The notes below the pieces were generated by a model. That model was given only the letters and a program-made list of their open reading frames with translations. It was not told where the DNA came from and did not search any database. A stretch of 64,000 bases of DNA from Spirosoma terrae. Its GTDB lineage: Bacteria > Bacteroidota > Bacteroidia > Cytophagales > Spirosomataceae. Position 1 is the first letter of the stretch. The number at the start of each line of letters is the position of its first letter. A program made the position numbers and the translations under genes. This document shows, piece by piece, positions 1 to 7,673 of this stretch. The stretch is from assembly GCF_010435915.1 (NCBI RefSeq), contig NZ_JAAFZH010000012.1, positions 164,596 to 228,595 of the forward strand, given 5' to 3'.

Positions 1-331
1 CTATCCCAAAGACAACTCAATCAATTCAGGAGAGGCACAATGATACGACTTCTAATTTTTTTCTAAATAGATTGCGAAATACACTCAATAAAATGATTTT
101 ATTATCCAATATATTCTTTCTATAATTTCAAAAAATCGGCACAAACTGTAACACAGAGAACTGAATGTCAATTATTTATACTCCCAAAAACCTATTTATA
201 CGATATAGTATTGCCTGTTGTTAATTGTACTCAACACATTTGATTAACGTAAGATCTACAACCAGAATGGCTGTACGTAATGAGCTTACATAGCGTACCT
301 CATCCGAGCATACATGCTATCTGCCCGGATT
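1..331. other. Left-edge gap without a recognisable gene
   Basis: This AT-rich stretch contains no coding region I can support. Near its right end a bulged inverted repeat spans 302-330: ATCCG pairs with CGGAT, and inside it AGCAT pairs with ATGCT. It lies just beyond the stop codon of the minus-strand MATE gene, so it could end that transcript, although no T-run follows it. Nothing else is recognised here. Confidence 0.4.
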
Positions 332-1705
332 CTACTGAATGATGCTACGATTGATCAAATCGATCCGATTTACCCGCCGGAAGAAACGTATGGTCAGAAA
401 AACAGCGGCCAGACTCAAACCAGACAATAATCCTATCCAGACACCAATGGCATCTAACCGGAACGTGAATGCCAATACGTAGCTTAAGGGTAAGGCTACA
501 ACCCAGTAGGCAAACAGGGTAATAATAGTTGGAATATTCACGTCCGATAATCCACGAAGACTCCCTAAGGCCACTACCTGTACGCCATCAGAGAGTTGAA
601 AAAAACCGCCTACAATAACCAACGAAGCCGCTATTTGCATCACCGCCGGATTGTCGCGTATGTACAACGATACAAGCCATTCGTTGGCCGATAAAAATAG
701 AATAGCAGCCAGACTCATAAAGCTGATAGCTAATAAAAAGGCCGAAACACCAGCCCGAAATACCCCTTCCCGGCTGGCCCGCCCAACCGCACCACCAACC
801 CGAATGGCAGCCGCCGACGAAATCCCAGTAGCCATCATATACGTAACAGATGCCAGATTGATAGCAATCTGATGGGCAGCCAGCCTGTCTTCTCCCAGCC
901 AGCCAACAATTACTACCGCCAGCGAAAACGTAGCCACTTCGAAGAAAAACGTCAACCCGCCCGGAACTGCCAGTTTAAGAATCGTTTTCACTTCATCAGC
1001 CACTGAGAGCGAGGCAAACGCACTATTGAAATAGATTTTGAAGCGGGATGACCGATAAATGTAGGCTAGCATGGCAACAGCCATAAACAATCGGGAAAGC
1101 AACGTAGCCGTTGCGGACCCCATCAACCCCAACTCAGGAAATGGCCCTACACCTTTGATGAGCAGATAGTTAAATAGGGCGTTCAAAATCAGCGCCGACA
1201 GCGTAATCGCCATCGCGACTCGGGGAAAACGTAACCCATCCGCTAATTGCCGGGCAGCCACAAACACCAATAAGGGTACTAACGACGCACTAAGAATCAG
1301 CATAAAGTCGCGGGCCAGTGCCGTCACTTCAGCCGTTTGGCCAAATAAGCCAAAATTGAAGGCTAACAGCACCGACAACCCACCAAAGACCAGACTAAAT
1401 AGTCCGGCCACACGCAGACCACCCCGAAAGAGCCGGTTAACAGCTGCTACGTCACTCTGGCTATTTGATTTTGCAACAAGTGCAGCCACTACGGTTAGCC
1501 CGCCAACCCCAATGCTCGACATCAAAAATGATAAGGAATTTGCCAGGCCAGCCGCCCCCAGCGGTACAGCCCCTAACAGTCTGCCAACGAACAGATTATC
1601 GGTAACCCCCATTAAGACCACGCCCAGTTGAGCAATAACAATAGGTACACTCAACCGAAAGGTATCAATAAACTCAGGGCGATACGTACGTAGAAACTGT
1701 AACAT
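332..1705 (-). CDS. MATE family multidrug/Na+ efflux transporter
   Basis: Inner-membrane antiporter of the MATE family, expected to export cationic drugs or metabolites using a Na+ or H+ gradient. The 457-residue product has about twelve hydrophobic segments in two similar halves. Its N-terminus (FRLSVPIVIAQLGVVLMG, then TDNLFVGRLLG) is typical of the first MATE helix. The open frame extends 81 codons upstream, but that stretch is hydrophilic, unlike the family, and runs into the divergent DUF4290 gene. The ATG at 1705 gives the normal family length. The gene diverges from the DUF4290 gene across about 120 bases. The substrate cannot be read from sequence. Confidence 0.9.
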   Translation of the reverse strand: MLQFLRTYRPEFIDTFRLSVPIVIAQLGVVLMGVTDNLFVGRLLGAVPLGAAGLANSLSFLMSSIGVGGLTVVAALVAKSNSQSDVAAVNRLFRGGLRVAGLFSLVFGGLSVLLAFNFGLFGQTAEVTALARDFMLILSASLVPLLVFVAARQLADGLRFPRVAMAITLSALILNALFNYLLIKGVGPFPELGLMGSATATLLSRLFMAVAMLAYIYRSSRFKIYFNSAFASLSVADEVKTILKLAVPGGLTFFFEVATFSLAVVIVGWLGEDRLAAHQIAINLASVTYMMATGISSAAAIRVGGAVGRASREGVFRAGVSAFLLAISFMSLAAILFLSANEWLVSLYIRDNPAVMQIAASLVIVGGFFQLSDGVQVVALGSLRGLSDVNIPTIITLFAYWVVALPLSYVLAFTFRLDAIGVWIGLLSGLSLAAVFLTIRFFRRVNRIDLINRSIIQ

Positions 1706-1769
1706 AAAAAATAGAATTGCTGCTAAAAGGACAAAGAAGTAAGCCCTTCTGTTCCCGCAGACAAACAAG

Positions 1770-1802
1770 TTGCGGATTTTGGTTCGAATGTTGTTACTTT
1801 TG
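1770..1802 (+). promoter_or_regulatory. Bacteroidota-type promoter for the DUF4290 gene
   Basis: TACTTTTG at 1795-1802 matches the Bacteroidota -7 box TAnnTTTG. A TTG at 1770-1772 lies 22 bases upstream, close to the usual 19-21 spacing for the -33 box. Transcription would start near 1808, giving a leader of about 18 bases before the ATG at 1826. This is motif evidence only. Confidence 0.5.
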
Positions 1803-1825
1803 TTCTCTTTATCACGAATTCGGCA

Positions 1826-2593
1826 ATGCCCTTGAAAGAATACGGCAGCAGTATCCAAAAGTTGGTTGACAATATGGTCAACATCGAAGACCGGGAAAAA
1901 CGTACTCGTTACGCTCATATCCTGGTTGAATTGATGCGACAAATACACCCCAACATGAAAGATGGTCAGGACTACTACAATAAACTGTGGGACGACCTCT
2001 ATATCATGTCGGACTTTACCTTAGACGTGGATAGCCCTTATCCGCCACCATCGGAGGAAGCTCTGGGCAAAAAGCCACAACATGTGCCTTATAACACCCA
2101 CCACCTTAAGTTTAAACACTTCGGTCGGAACGTGGATTTGTTGGTAGCAAAAGCCATTGCCATTGAAGATCCAGACGAGAAACGAGCTTTTGTTTCCTAT
2201 CTGACCCGGCTGATGCGCACGTTCTACCAGACCTGGAACAAAGAGTCTGTTGAAGACGAAACCATCTACCAGAGCCTGCTGGAACTATCGAACGGCAAAC
2301 TGGCCGACGATATTCAACTAATTCGTGAACAAGGGCTGGTTGAATCGACCCCCCGCGAACGTACCGGCGATCAAACTCAACCCCAGCGAATTGGCGGTGG
2401 TAACAATTACGGTAACCGAAATAACCAACAGGGGCGGCAGAACGGTGGCAACCAACGGAATTTCCGCAACAACGGTCCACAGGGCCGTCAGAACAATAAC
2501 CGGAACGACGGAAACCAGCGGAACTTCCGTAACGACAATAATCAGGGCGGACGGCCAAATAACAACCGTAATAACGACCGCCGTAGACGCTAA
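1826..2593 (+). CDS. DUF4290 family protein with N/R/G-rich tail
   Basis: A Bacteroidota-specific protein family (DUF4290) of unknown function, commonly found beside murA as here. Residues 1-175 form the conserved, probably helical domain, which includes EYGSSIQKLVDNMV and KRTRYAHILVELMRQIHP. From about residue 185 to the end at 255 the protein is low-complexity, made mostly of Asn, Arg, Gly and Gln. The block GNQRNFRN occurs at 208-215 and again at 229-236, and the protein ends DRRRR. Such a basic, disordered tail suggests binding to RNA or another polyanion, which is inference. murA follows after 104 bases on the same strand, so co-transcription is likely. Confidence 0.85.
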   Translation: MPLKEYGSSIQKLVDNMVNIEDREKRTRYAHILVELMRQIHPNMKDGQDYYNKLWDDLYIMSDFTLDVDSPYPPPSEEALGKKPQHVPYNTHHLKFKHFGRNVDLLVAKAIAIEDPDEKRAFVSYLTRLMRTFYQTWNKESVEDETIYQSLLELSNGKLADDIQLIREQGLVESTPRERTGDQTQPQRIGGGNNYGNRNNQQGRQNGGNQRNFRNNGPQGRQNNNRNDGNQRNFRNDNNQGGRPNNNRNNDRRRR

Positions 2594-2697
2594 CTCATTA
2601 CGTTACGGCTTCAGCGATAAGACGCTTTATCACCATTCAATACATTGGTTGTCTTAGCCGCCGAACGCTGTAAACAAGGAAACTGTATATCACATTC

Positions 2698-4005
2698 ATG
2701 GCTTCTTTTCAAATTACAGGTGGGCGCAAGCTCAAAGGTGAATTAATTCCGCAGGGCGCAAAGAATGAAGCATTGCAAATTCTCTGTGCCGTTTTACTGA
2801 CGAAAGAACCCGTCACGATTCATAATATTCCTAACATCCGCGATGTGAATCAGCTGATCGATCTGTTGGGCGATCTGGGTGTCTGGGTAACGAAAATCGG
2901 TGAAAACTCATACCGCTTCGTGGCATCCGACGTTAATCTGGATTACCTCGAAAGCGATACGTATAAGCGGAAAGCAGCCGCCCTGCGTGGCTCTGTGATG
3001 CTGCTTGGCCCCATGCTGGCCCGCTTCAAAAAAGGCCGCATTCCTCGTCCAGGTGGCGATAAAATTGGTCGTCGCCGACTCGATACTCATTTCCTGGGTT
3101 TTGAGAAGCTAGGCGCTCAGTTCAATTACGACGCCAACGATGGCGGTTATTATCAGGTCGATGCCAGCAATCTGCGCGGTACCTATATGCTGCTCGATGA
3201 AGCGTCGGTAACCGGTACGGCGAACGTATTGATGGCTGCCGTTATGGCCGAAGGTATTACCACCATTTATAATGCCGCCTGCGAACCTTACTTGCAGCAA
3301 TTGAGTAAGATGCTCAATTCGATGGGCGCCAAAATTTCGGGCGTTGGGTCGAATCTGCTGACGATCGAAGGTGTATCTGAATTACACGGCACAGACCATA
3401 CGATGCTACCCGACATGATCGAGATCGGATCGTTCATCGGTCTGGCCGCTATGACGCAATCAGAAATCACGATCAAAAACTGCCGAATTCCAGAGCTGGG
3501 AATCATTCCTGATCAGTTCCGTCGGTTGGGTATTCAGATCGAATATAAAGGCGATGATATTTTTATCCCAGCTCAGGACCGATACCAGATTGAGTCGTTT
3601 CTGGATGGCGGGATGATGACCGTTTCGGATGCACCCTGGCCTGGCTTCACACCTGACTTGCTGAGTATCGTGCTCGTTACGGCCGTACAAGCGCAGGGCA
3701 CGCTGTTGATTCATCAAAAGATGTTTGAAAGCCGTTTGTTCTTCGTTGACAAACTGATCGACATGGGCGCTCAGATTATTCTTTGCGACCCACACCGTGC
3801 TACGGTCGTTGGTCTGAACCGTCAGTTGCCGCTAAAAGGCATTCGGATGTCGTCGCCCGACATTCGGGCAGGTGTGGCTCTACTGATTGCCGCTTTATCA
3901 GCCAAAGGAACGAGTATCATCGATAACATCGAACAGATCGACCGGGGCTATCAGCACATCGATACCCGTTTGAACGCCATCGGCGCAGAAATCATCCGGT
4001 TGTAA
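2698..4005 (+). CDS. murA: UDP-N-acetylglucosamine 1-carboxyvinyltransferase
   Basis: Cytoplasmic enzyme of the first committed step of peptidoglycan synthesis. It transfers enolpyruvate from phosphoenolpyruvate to UDP-GlcNAc. The 435-residue length and the EPSP-synthase-like double-domain pattern fit the family: the substrate-binding motif QGAKNEALQI lies near residues 19-28 and GSVMLLGPMLAR near 98-109. The active-site loop reads RPGGDKIGRR, so the usual catalytic Cys is an Asp at residue 121. Enzymes with this Cys-to-Asp change are known to be active and insensitive to fosfomycin. The gene follows the DUF4290 gene and is closed by a clear terminator. Confidence 0.95.
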   Translation: MASFQITGGRKLKGELIPQGAKNEALQILCAVLLTKEPVTIHNIPNIRDVNQLIDLLGDLGVWVTKIGENSYRFVASDVNLDYLESDTYKRKAAALRGSVMLLGPMLARFKKGRIPRPGGDKIGRRRLDTHFLGFEKLGAQFNYDANDGGYYQVDASNLRGTYMLLDEASVTGTANVLMAAVMAEGITTIYNAACEPYLQQLSKMLNSMGAKISGVGSNLLTIEGVSELHGTDHTMLPDMIEIGSFIGLAAMTQSEITIKNCRIPELGIIPDQFRRLGIQIEYKGDDIFIPAQDRYQIESFLDGGMMTVSDAPWPGFTPDLLSIVLVTAVQAQGTLLIHQKMFESRLFFVDKLIDMGAQIILCDPHRATVVGLNRQLPLKGIRMSSPDIRAGVALLIAALSAKGTSIIDNIEQIDRGYQHIDTRLNAIGAEIIRL

Positions 4006-4026
4006 TAAAATTAAAACAGTTTAAAG

Positions 4027-4052
4027 GCGCGGGGTTATGTCCGCGCTTTTTT
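4027..4052 (+). terminator. Rho-independent terminator after murA
   Basis: GCGCGG (4027-4032) pairs with CCGCGC (4041-4046) across an 8-base loop and is followed by a run of six T. A-rich bases before the stem can pair partly with the T-run. It separates murA from the EEP-family gene, which starts only a few bases later. Confidence 0.8.
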
Positions 4053-4056
4053 ATTT

Positions 4057-4878
4057 ATGTCCACACTTAATGTATTGTTCTGGAACGTTCAGCGAAAAAA
4101 TCTGACACATCAAATTACCAATCTTGTTAAACATAAACATGTTGACATCCTGGTATTAGCCGAAAATCCAGCCAGTCCAGTTCAGCTGATTCAAGCATTG
4201 AATACGGATGGACCATACTATTTTCTAAATCATCCGTTATCACAGTGCAGAAAGATTACAATCATTACAAAGTTCCACTACGATTTCATTGTACCCACTG
4301 AAGAAGATCATCGACTGACCACTCGACGCGTGCGCTTACCTACTGGAGAAGACTTTCTGTTAACAGCGCTCCACCTTGTTGACAAACGTAGTTTTAGCCC
4401 GGAAAGCCAAAATGAAGCCGCAACTTTGGTAGCCGAACAGCTCCGGCGAGTAGAAACCCGCCTGAACATTGATCGACACGTAGTAGTGGGCGATTTCAAT
4501 ATGAATCCCTTTGAAACGGGAATGATAAAAGCCAACGGGTTTCACGGTACTATGTCCAGTGAAGTTGCAGGAGGAAAATTGCGAACGGTTCAGAAGCAAG
4601 ACTACCCTTACTTTTATAATCCAACGTGGAGTTTGTTTGGCGACTTGAACAAAGACGTTTCGGGAACGTACTACTACAAACACGCCGAACACGTCTGTTA
4701 CGAGTGGAATGTGTTCGATCAGGTTTTGCTACGTCCGGTGATGATCGATAATTTTGTTAAAGGCAGTTTAGAGATTATCCAGACAGATGGTGTAACTTCA
4801 CTGGTGACAGCCCGCAGCTTGCCCAACATAGCAACTTACTCCGACCATTTGCCGTTATTTTTTACGCTGACATTTTAA
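4057..4878 (+). CDS. Endonuclease/exonuclease/phosphatase (EEP) family protein
   Basis: A metal-dependent phosphoesterase of the EEP fold. Members cleave nucleic acids, phosphoinositides or nucleotides, and the substrate here cannot be told. The 273-residue product shows the expected order of motifs: FWNVQRK at the N-terminus, a metal-binding Glu in LVLAEN (E36), GDFNMNPF in the middle, and the catalytic SDH near the C-terminus (262-264). There is no signal peptide, so it is probably cytoplasmic. The next gene starts 4 bases after its stop codon, which implies a two-gene operon. Base composition is more AT-rich than in murA. Confidence 0.85.
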   Translation: MSTLNVLFWNVQRKNLTHQITNLVKHKHVDILVLAENPASPVQLIQALNTDGPYYFLNHPLSQCRKITIITKFHYDFIVPTEEDHRLTTRRVRLPTGEDFLLTALHLVDKRSFSPESQNEAATLVAEQLRRVETRLNIDRHVVVGDFNMNPFETGMIKANGFHGTMSSEVAGGKLRTVQKQDYPYFYNPTWSLFGDLNKDVSGTYYYKHAEHVCYEWNVFDQVLLRPVMIDNFVKGSLEIIQTDGVTSLVTARSLPNIATYSDHLPLFFTLTF

Positions 4879-4882
4879 GCAT

Positions 4883-5284
4883 ATGGAAATGCAAAACCTT
4901 TGGCCTGACTTTGCCATTGAAAAAACAAAGAGCCCAAAAGCCATCCTAAAAGAGCAGGCAGGCTATTTGATGGAAAAAACAAACAATGTGCTTTCAGCGG
5001 AAATTGAAACAAGCCAGTCGGATGGAAAAATTATCCACCGCTTCTATATCGTTGCTCCGGCCATGGACAATTACCGTTATCAAATTTTTACCGTGACTCA
5101 CGGGGTTATCTATTACCCAGTGGCCGTGGAATGGGAATCCCCAACATCTCATTGGCCAATAGTAGAAATAGAGCAAACTGCCCAAAATGAAGAAGAGTTC
5201 ATCAGGATTCTTAAAGAAGTTTTCAATAATGGCGAAACGATACGTATCATTTCATCGCTTCTTTCTCAAAGCCTTGCTGAATAG
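4883..5284 (+). CDS. Hypothetical protein, 133 aa, partner of the EEP protein
   Basis: I do not recognise this family. The product is soluble, without a signal peptide or membrane segment. It looks alpha/beta: a helical N-terminus (SPKAILKEQAGYLMEKT), a central strand-rich stretch (HRFYIVAPAMDNYRYQIFTV, then VIYYPVAVEWE), and a C-terminal helix (EEFIRILKEVFNN). It lies 4 bases behind the EEP-family gene and is closed by a strong terminator. The two are almost surely co-transcribed and may work together. AT-rich composition, shared with the EEP gene, hints at joint acquisition. Confidence 0.7.
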   Translation: MEMQNLWPDFAIEKTKSPKAILKEQAGYLMEKTNNVLSAEIETSQSDGKIIHRFYIVAPAMDNYRYQIFTVTHGVIYYPVAVEWESPTSHWPIVEIEQTAQNEEEFIRILKEVFNNGETIRIISSLLSQSLAE

Positions 5285-5310
5285 AAAACGAAGCATAACT
5301 ATTATCACGA

Positions 5311-5339
5311 AAAAGAGACCAGGTTAGGTCTCTTTTTTT
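5311..5339 (+). terminator. Rho-independent terminator after the EEP operon
   Basis: AAAAGAGACC (5311-5320) and GGTCTCTTTT (5327-5336) form a perfect 10-base stem with a 6-base loop. The stem runs into a seven-T tract. It ends the two-gene EEP/unknown transcript. Confidence 0.85.
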
Positions 5340-5423
5340 ATTATATCCCCATTAAAATCAGAAACATTTCCCTAAACAGGAGGTTATTGACTTGTAATTC
5401 ATTAACTATCAAAATCAACTGTT

Positions 5424-5879
5424 ATGATCACCAATCAGGAAATCGTCGACGATCTGAATGATCTTGTTAAAATTAATAACGACCGTATCCACGGTTATGA
5501 AGATGCCATCAAGGATAGTGAAGATGCTCAGCTTAACGAGCTTTTCCGTCACATGGTCATTCAGAGCGAACAATTCCGTAGTCAACTAGCCGATCACATT
5601 GTTCGTATTGATGGTACGGGCGTAGCGGATATTGATTCAACCGATCTGTCGAGTAAATTACACCGTGCCTGGATCGATATTAAATCAGCCATCACGGGTA
5701 AAGATCGGGCAGCCATTTTAAGTTCTGTAGAATTTGGCGAAAACGCAGCCGTTGAAGCATATGAAGATGCGATTGCTAAAGACCACATTCCGGCTTACAT
5801 CAAAGAAGATCTGCAAAAACAATTGAGCGAATTAAAAGGCGCTCATGATAAGATCAAAGGACTGCATCAGGCAGCTTAA
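5424..5879 (+). CDS. PA2169/DUF2383 family ferritin-like protein
   Basis: A 151-residue protein of the PA2169 family (DUF2383), a four-helix-bundle relative of ferritins. Members are often stress-induced and their biochemical function is unsettled. Visible signatures are NQEIVDDLNDLVKINNDRIHGY at the N-terminus, shown here only to mark the first helix, and GENAAVEAYEDAI in the third helix. Repeated Glu and His in helices (GYEDAI, ELFRHM, FGENAAVEAYEDAI) could bind metal. There is no signal peptide. It stands alone between two terminators. A sigma-70-like TTGACT lies about 35 bases upstream of the start, but I would not rely on it. Confidence 0.85.
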   Translation: MITNQEIVDDLNDLVKINNDRIHGYEDAIKDSEDAQLNELFRHMVIQSEQFRSQLADHIVRIDGTGVADIDSTDLSSKLHRAWIDIKSAITGKDRAAILSSVEFGENAAVEAYEDAIAKDHIPAYIKEDLQKQLSELKGAHDKIKGLHQAA

Positions 5880-5889
5880 GATTCGCTTT

Positions 5890-5951
5890 AAAACAGCCTC
5901 GGCTGATTGTATAACCTTCTAGAAGGTTATACAATCAGCCGAGGCTGTTTT
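5890..5951. terminator. 62-bp perfect palindrome, no loop
   Basis: Bases 5890-5920 are the exact reverse complement of 5921-5951, so a 31-base arm meets its partner with no spacer. The arms end in AAAACAGCC and GGCTGTTTT. It begins 11 bases after the PA2169 stop codon and works in either direction. As RNA it would form a very stable hairpin with a T-tract, so a bidirectional terminator between convergent genes is the simplest reading. Confidence 0.75.
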
Positions 5952-5952
5952 T

Positions 5953-6024
5953 GGTTTATGGTTTATAGTTTTTGGTTGGCTCTATTGGTAGACACCATAA
6001 ACTATAAACCATTTTCCATAAACC
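5953..6024. repeat. Second inverted repeat, TTTATAGTTT type
   Basis: TGGTTTATAGTTT (5959-5971) pairs with AAACTATAAACCA (5999-6011). An outer arm GGTTTATGG (5953-5961) pairs with CCATAAACC (6016-6024), displaced by a small insertion. It lies between the spacerless palindrome and the aldo/keto reductase stop codon at 6025, so the whole gap between these convergent genes is inverted repeat. The same AACTATAAAC word recurs in the repeat at 26955-27051. Confidence 0.65.
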
Positions 6025-6891
6025 TTATTCAGGCAAAGGCATATCGGCGAAGTCTTCGTCGGTTAGTTTGATCGTAGCCGCCTGAACGTTTTCTTCCAGG
6101 TGTTTAACGGACGACGTACCGGCAATTGGCAACATAACTGGTGAAGCAGCTAACAACCAGGCCAGCGCAATCTGATAATCCGATACCCCATGGCGTTGGG
6201 CTACTTTATGAATAGCCTGTTGAGCCGATACGTCTCCTGCATTAAGCGGATACCAGGGAATAAAGGCAATACCGTTCTGCTCACAGTATGCCAATACGTC
6301 GTTCCACTTCTGGATACCGAAGTTGTACATATTCTGTACCGACACTACGTCAAAATACGTTTTTGCCTCCTCTATCTGCTCGATACTCACTTCCGATAAA
6401 CCGATGTGCTTGATTTTGCCCTGCTGCTGCGCTTCCTGTAAAAAGCCGAGAAACTCTTCGGAAGGGACTTTAGCATCAAATCGGTGTAACTGATAAAGGT
6501 CGATCTGCTCTACTTTAAGGCGTTTCAGGCTGCCATTCAGCGCTTCTTCGAGGTGTTTGCGGCTACCATCGACCGGCCATTGGTTGGGACCAGTACGTAG
6601 TAAACCACCTTTCGTAGCAATGACTAGACCTTCGGGATACGGATAAAGAGCTTCAGCAATCAGCTCCTCCGAAACGTGTGGTCCATAGCTATCGGCCGTA
6701 TCAATGAAATTAATACCAAGATCCAGCGTGCGTTTCAAAACCCGGATAGCTTCGTCATGATCTTTGGGAGGGCCCCAAATACCATCGCCTGTAATCCGCA
6801 TAGCACCGTAAGCCATTCTGTTGACGGTAAGATCGCCAATTGTAATCGTACCAGCCTGTGCGGCTGGTGTTTCTGTTGCCTGCATATTCAT
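6025..6891 (-). CDS. Aldo/keto reductase family oxidoreductase
   Basis: NAD(P)H-dependent reductase of aldehydes or ketones with a TIM-barrel fold, 288 residues. The catalytic tetrad is visible: D64 and Y69 in DTADSYG, K94 in ATKGG, and H136 in QLHRFD. The C-terminal cofactor region reads LPIAGTSSVKHLEENV, typical of the family. It is cytoplasmic and the substrate is unknown. It lies 87 bases downstream of the TetR gene on the same strand, so the two may share a transcript. In that case regulator, reductase and the divergent FAD monooxygenase would form one small detoxification or degradation unit, which is inference. Confidence 0.9.
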   Translation of the reverse strand: MNMQATETPAAQAGTITIGDLTVNRMAYGAMRITGDGIWGPPKDHDEAIRVLKRTLDLGINFIDTADSYGPHVSEELIAEALYPYPEGLVIATKGGLLRTGPNQWPVDGSRKHLEEALNGSLKRLKVEQIDLYQLHRFDAKVPSEEFLGFLQEAQQQGKIKHIGLSEVSIEQIEEAKTYFDVVSVQNMYNFGIQKWNDVLAYCEQNGIAFIPWYPLNAGDVSAQQAIHKVAQRHGVSDYQIALAWLLAASPVMLPIAGTSSVKHLEENVQAATIKLTDEDFADMPLPE

Positions 6892-6978
6892 TTCTGGTTG
6901 TTTCTATAAGACAGGACTCTTTATGTAGTCCCAGCTTTCTATTCATAAACCAACAGAAACGTTTTTTGTATAATCGAT

Positions 6979-7605
6979 CTACAAAGTTTTCTTCCTGTCA
7001 ATATCTTTCCATTCAGTAAGGCCCTTATTAGTCAGGCAAGGGACAATCAACGAAAGGAAGACTTGCTGATAATGCTTAATCTTGTTTTCTTCCGCACCCT
7101 CGTATAAAATGGTAGCACTCGATAACCAAAAGTCTCCCACAATGAAAAACTGCTCCAGCAAATCGTCGTCATGTCCATCATATAACTCCTCCCGTAGCTT
7201 ACCCAACGCGCGCAATTGGGTAAGAATATGCTGAAAAGCCAGTTTCCTGCTACTCACCAATGCTCTATGCTTATCGCGTAAATCGGGGATACGACGCATG
7301 ATTCCGGCAAAATCGAGCATCAGAAACCGGTAGTCATACAGCATCTGCATCACTTCTCCGACCAATTCAGCCAACCGATTCAGCGAAAGCGGCCCAGTTA
7401 TTACCCCGCCTATCTGACTGGTAAGCTGCTCGACCAACTGATCATACAACTGCCTAATGATGGTATCGGTATTAGGAAAATGATAACACAAATTGCCATG
7501 ACTAATACCCATTTCCTTGGCTATATGGCGCACCGTAATAACGTCAACTCCCTGTTCGTTGAACAAGGCCAGCGCCGTTTGCACAATTTTAGTTTTTGTA
7601 TCCAC
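6979..7605 (-). CDS. TetR/AcrR family transcriptional regulator
   Basis: One-component repressor, about 208 residues. The N-terminal helix-turn-helix reads TKIVQTALALFNEQG, then VRHIAKEMGISHGNLCYHF. The C-terminal helical part would bind a small-molecule ligand. No ATG exists near the N-terminus. Candidate starts are GTG at 7605, which gives the normal family beginning (V/M)DTKTKIV, and TTG at 7620. I prefer GTG because the TTG lies inside an operator-like palindrome. It diverges from the FAD monooxygenase, and two 14-base palindromes in the shared gap suggest autoregulation and control of the monooxygenase. Confidence 0.85.
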   Translation of the reverse strand: MDTKTKIVQTALALFNEQGVDVITVRHIAKEMGISHGNLCYHFPNTDTIIRQLYDQLVEQLTSQIGGVITGPLSLNRLAELVGEVMQMLYDYRFLMLDFAGIMRRIPDLRDKHRALVSSRKLAFQHILTQLRALGKLREELYDGHDDDLLEQFFIVGDFWLSSATILYEGAEENKIKHYQQVFLSLIVPCLTNKGLTEWKDIDRKKTL

Positions 7606-7613
7606 CGTAAAAT

Positions 7614-7627
7614 AGAACAAGTGTTCT
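7614..7627. promoter_or_regulatory. TetR operator candidate 1
   Basis: AGAACAAGTGTTCT is a 14-base palindrome (AGAACA, 2-base centre, TGTTCT) immediately upstream of the regulator's GTG start. Its form and place fit a TetR dimer site. A near copy follows 29 bases downstream. Confidence 0.6.
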
Positions 7628-7642
7628 AATTAAAATCTAACT

Positions 7643-7656
7643 AGTACATTTGTTCT
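7643..7656. promoter_or_regulatory. TetR operator candidate 2
   Basis: AGTACATTTGTTCT repeats the first site with one mismatch in the left arm (AGTACA for AGAACA) and the same right arm. It lies 17 bases before the FAD monooxygenase ATG, where bound repressor would block that gene's transcription. Confidence 0.55.
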
Positions 7657-7673
7657 AAAACTAATGAATTATC

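Noticed and set aside
2112..2657. Overlapping frames on both strands inside the DUF4290 tail (148 and 110 codons)
   Set aside because: They arise from the repetitive AAC/CGG-rich tail and are Arg/Thr- or Cys-rich with no family signature.
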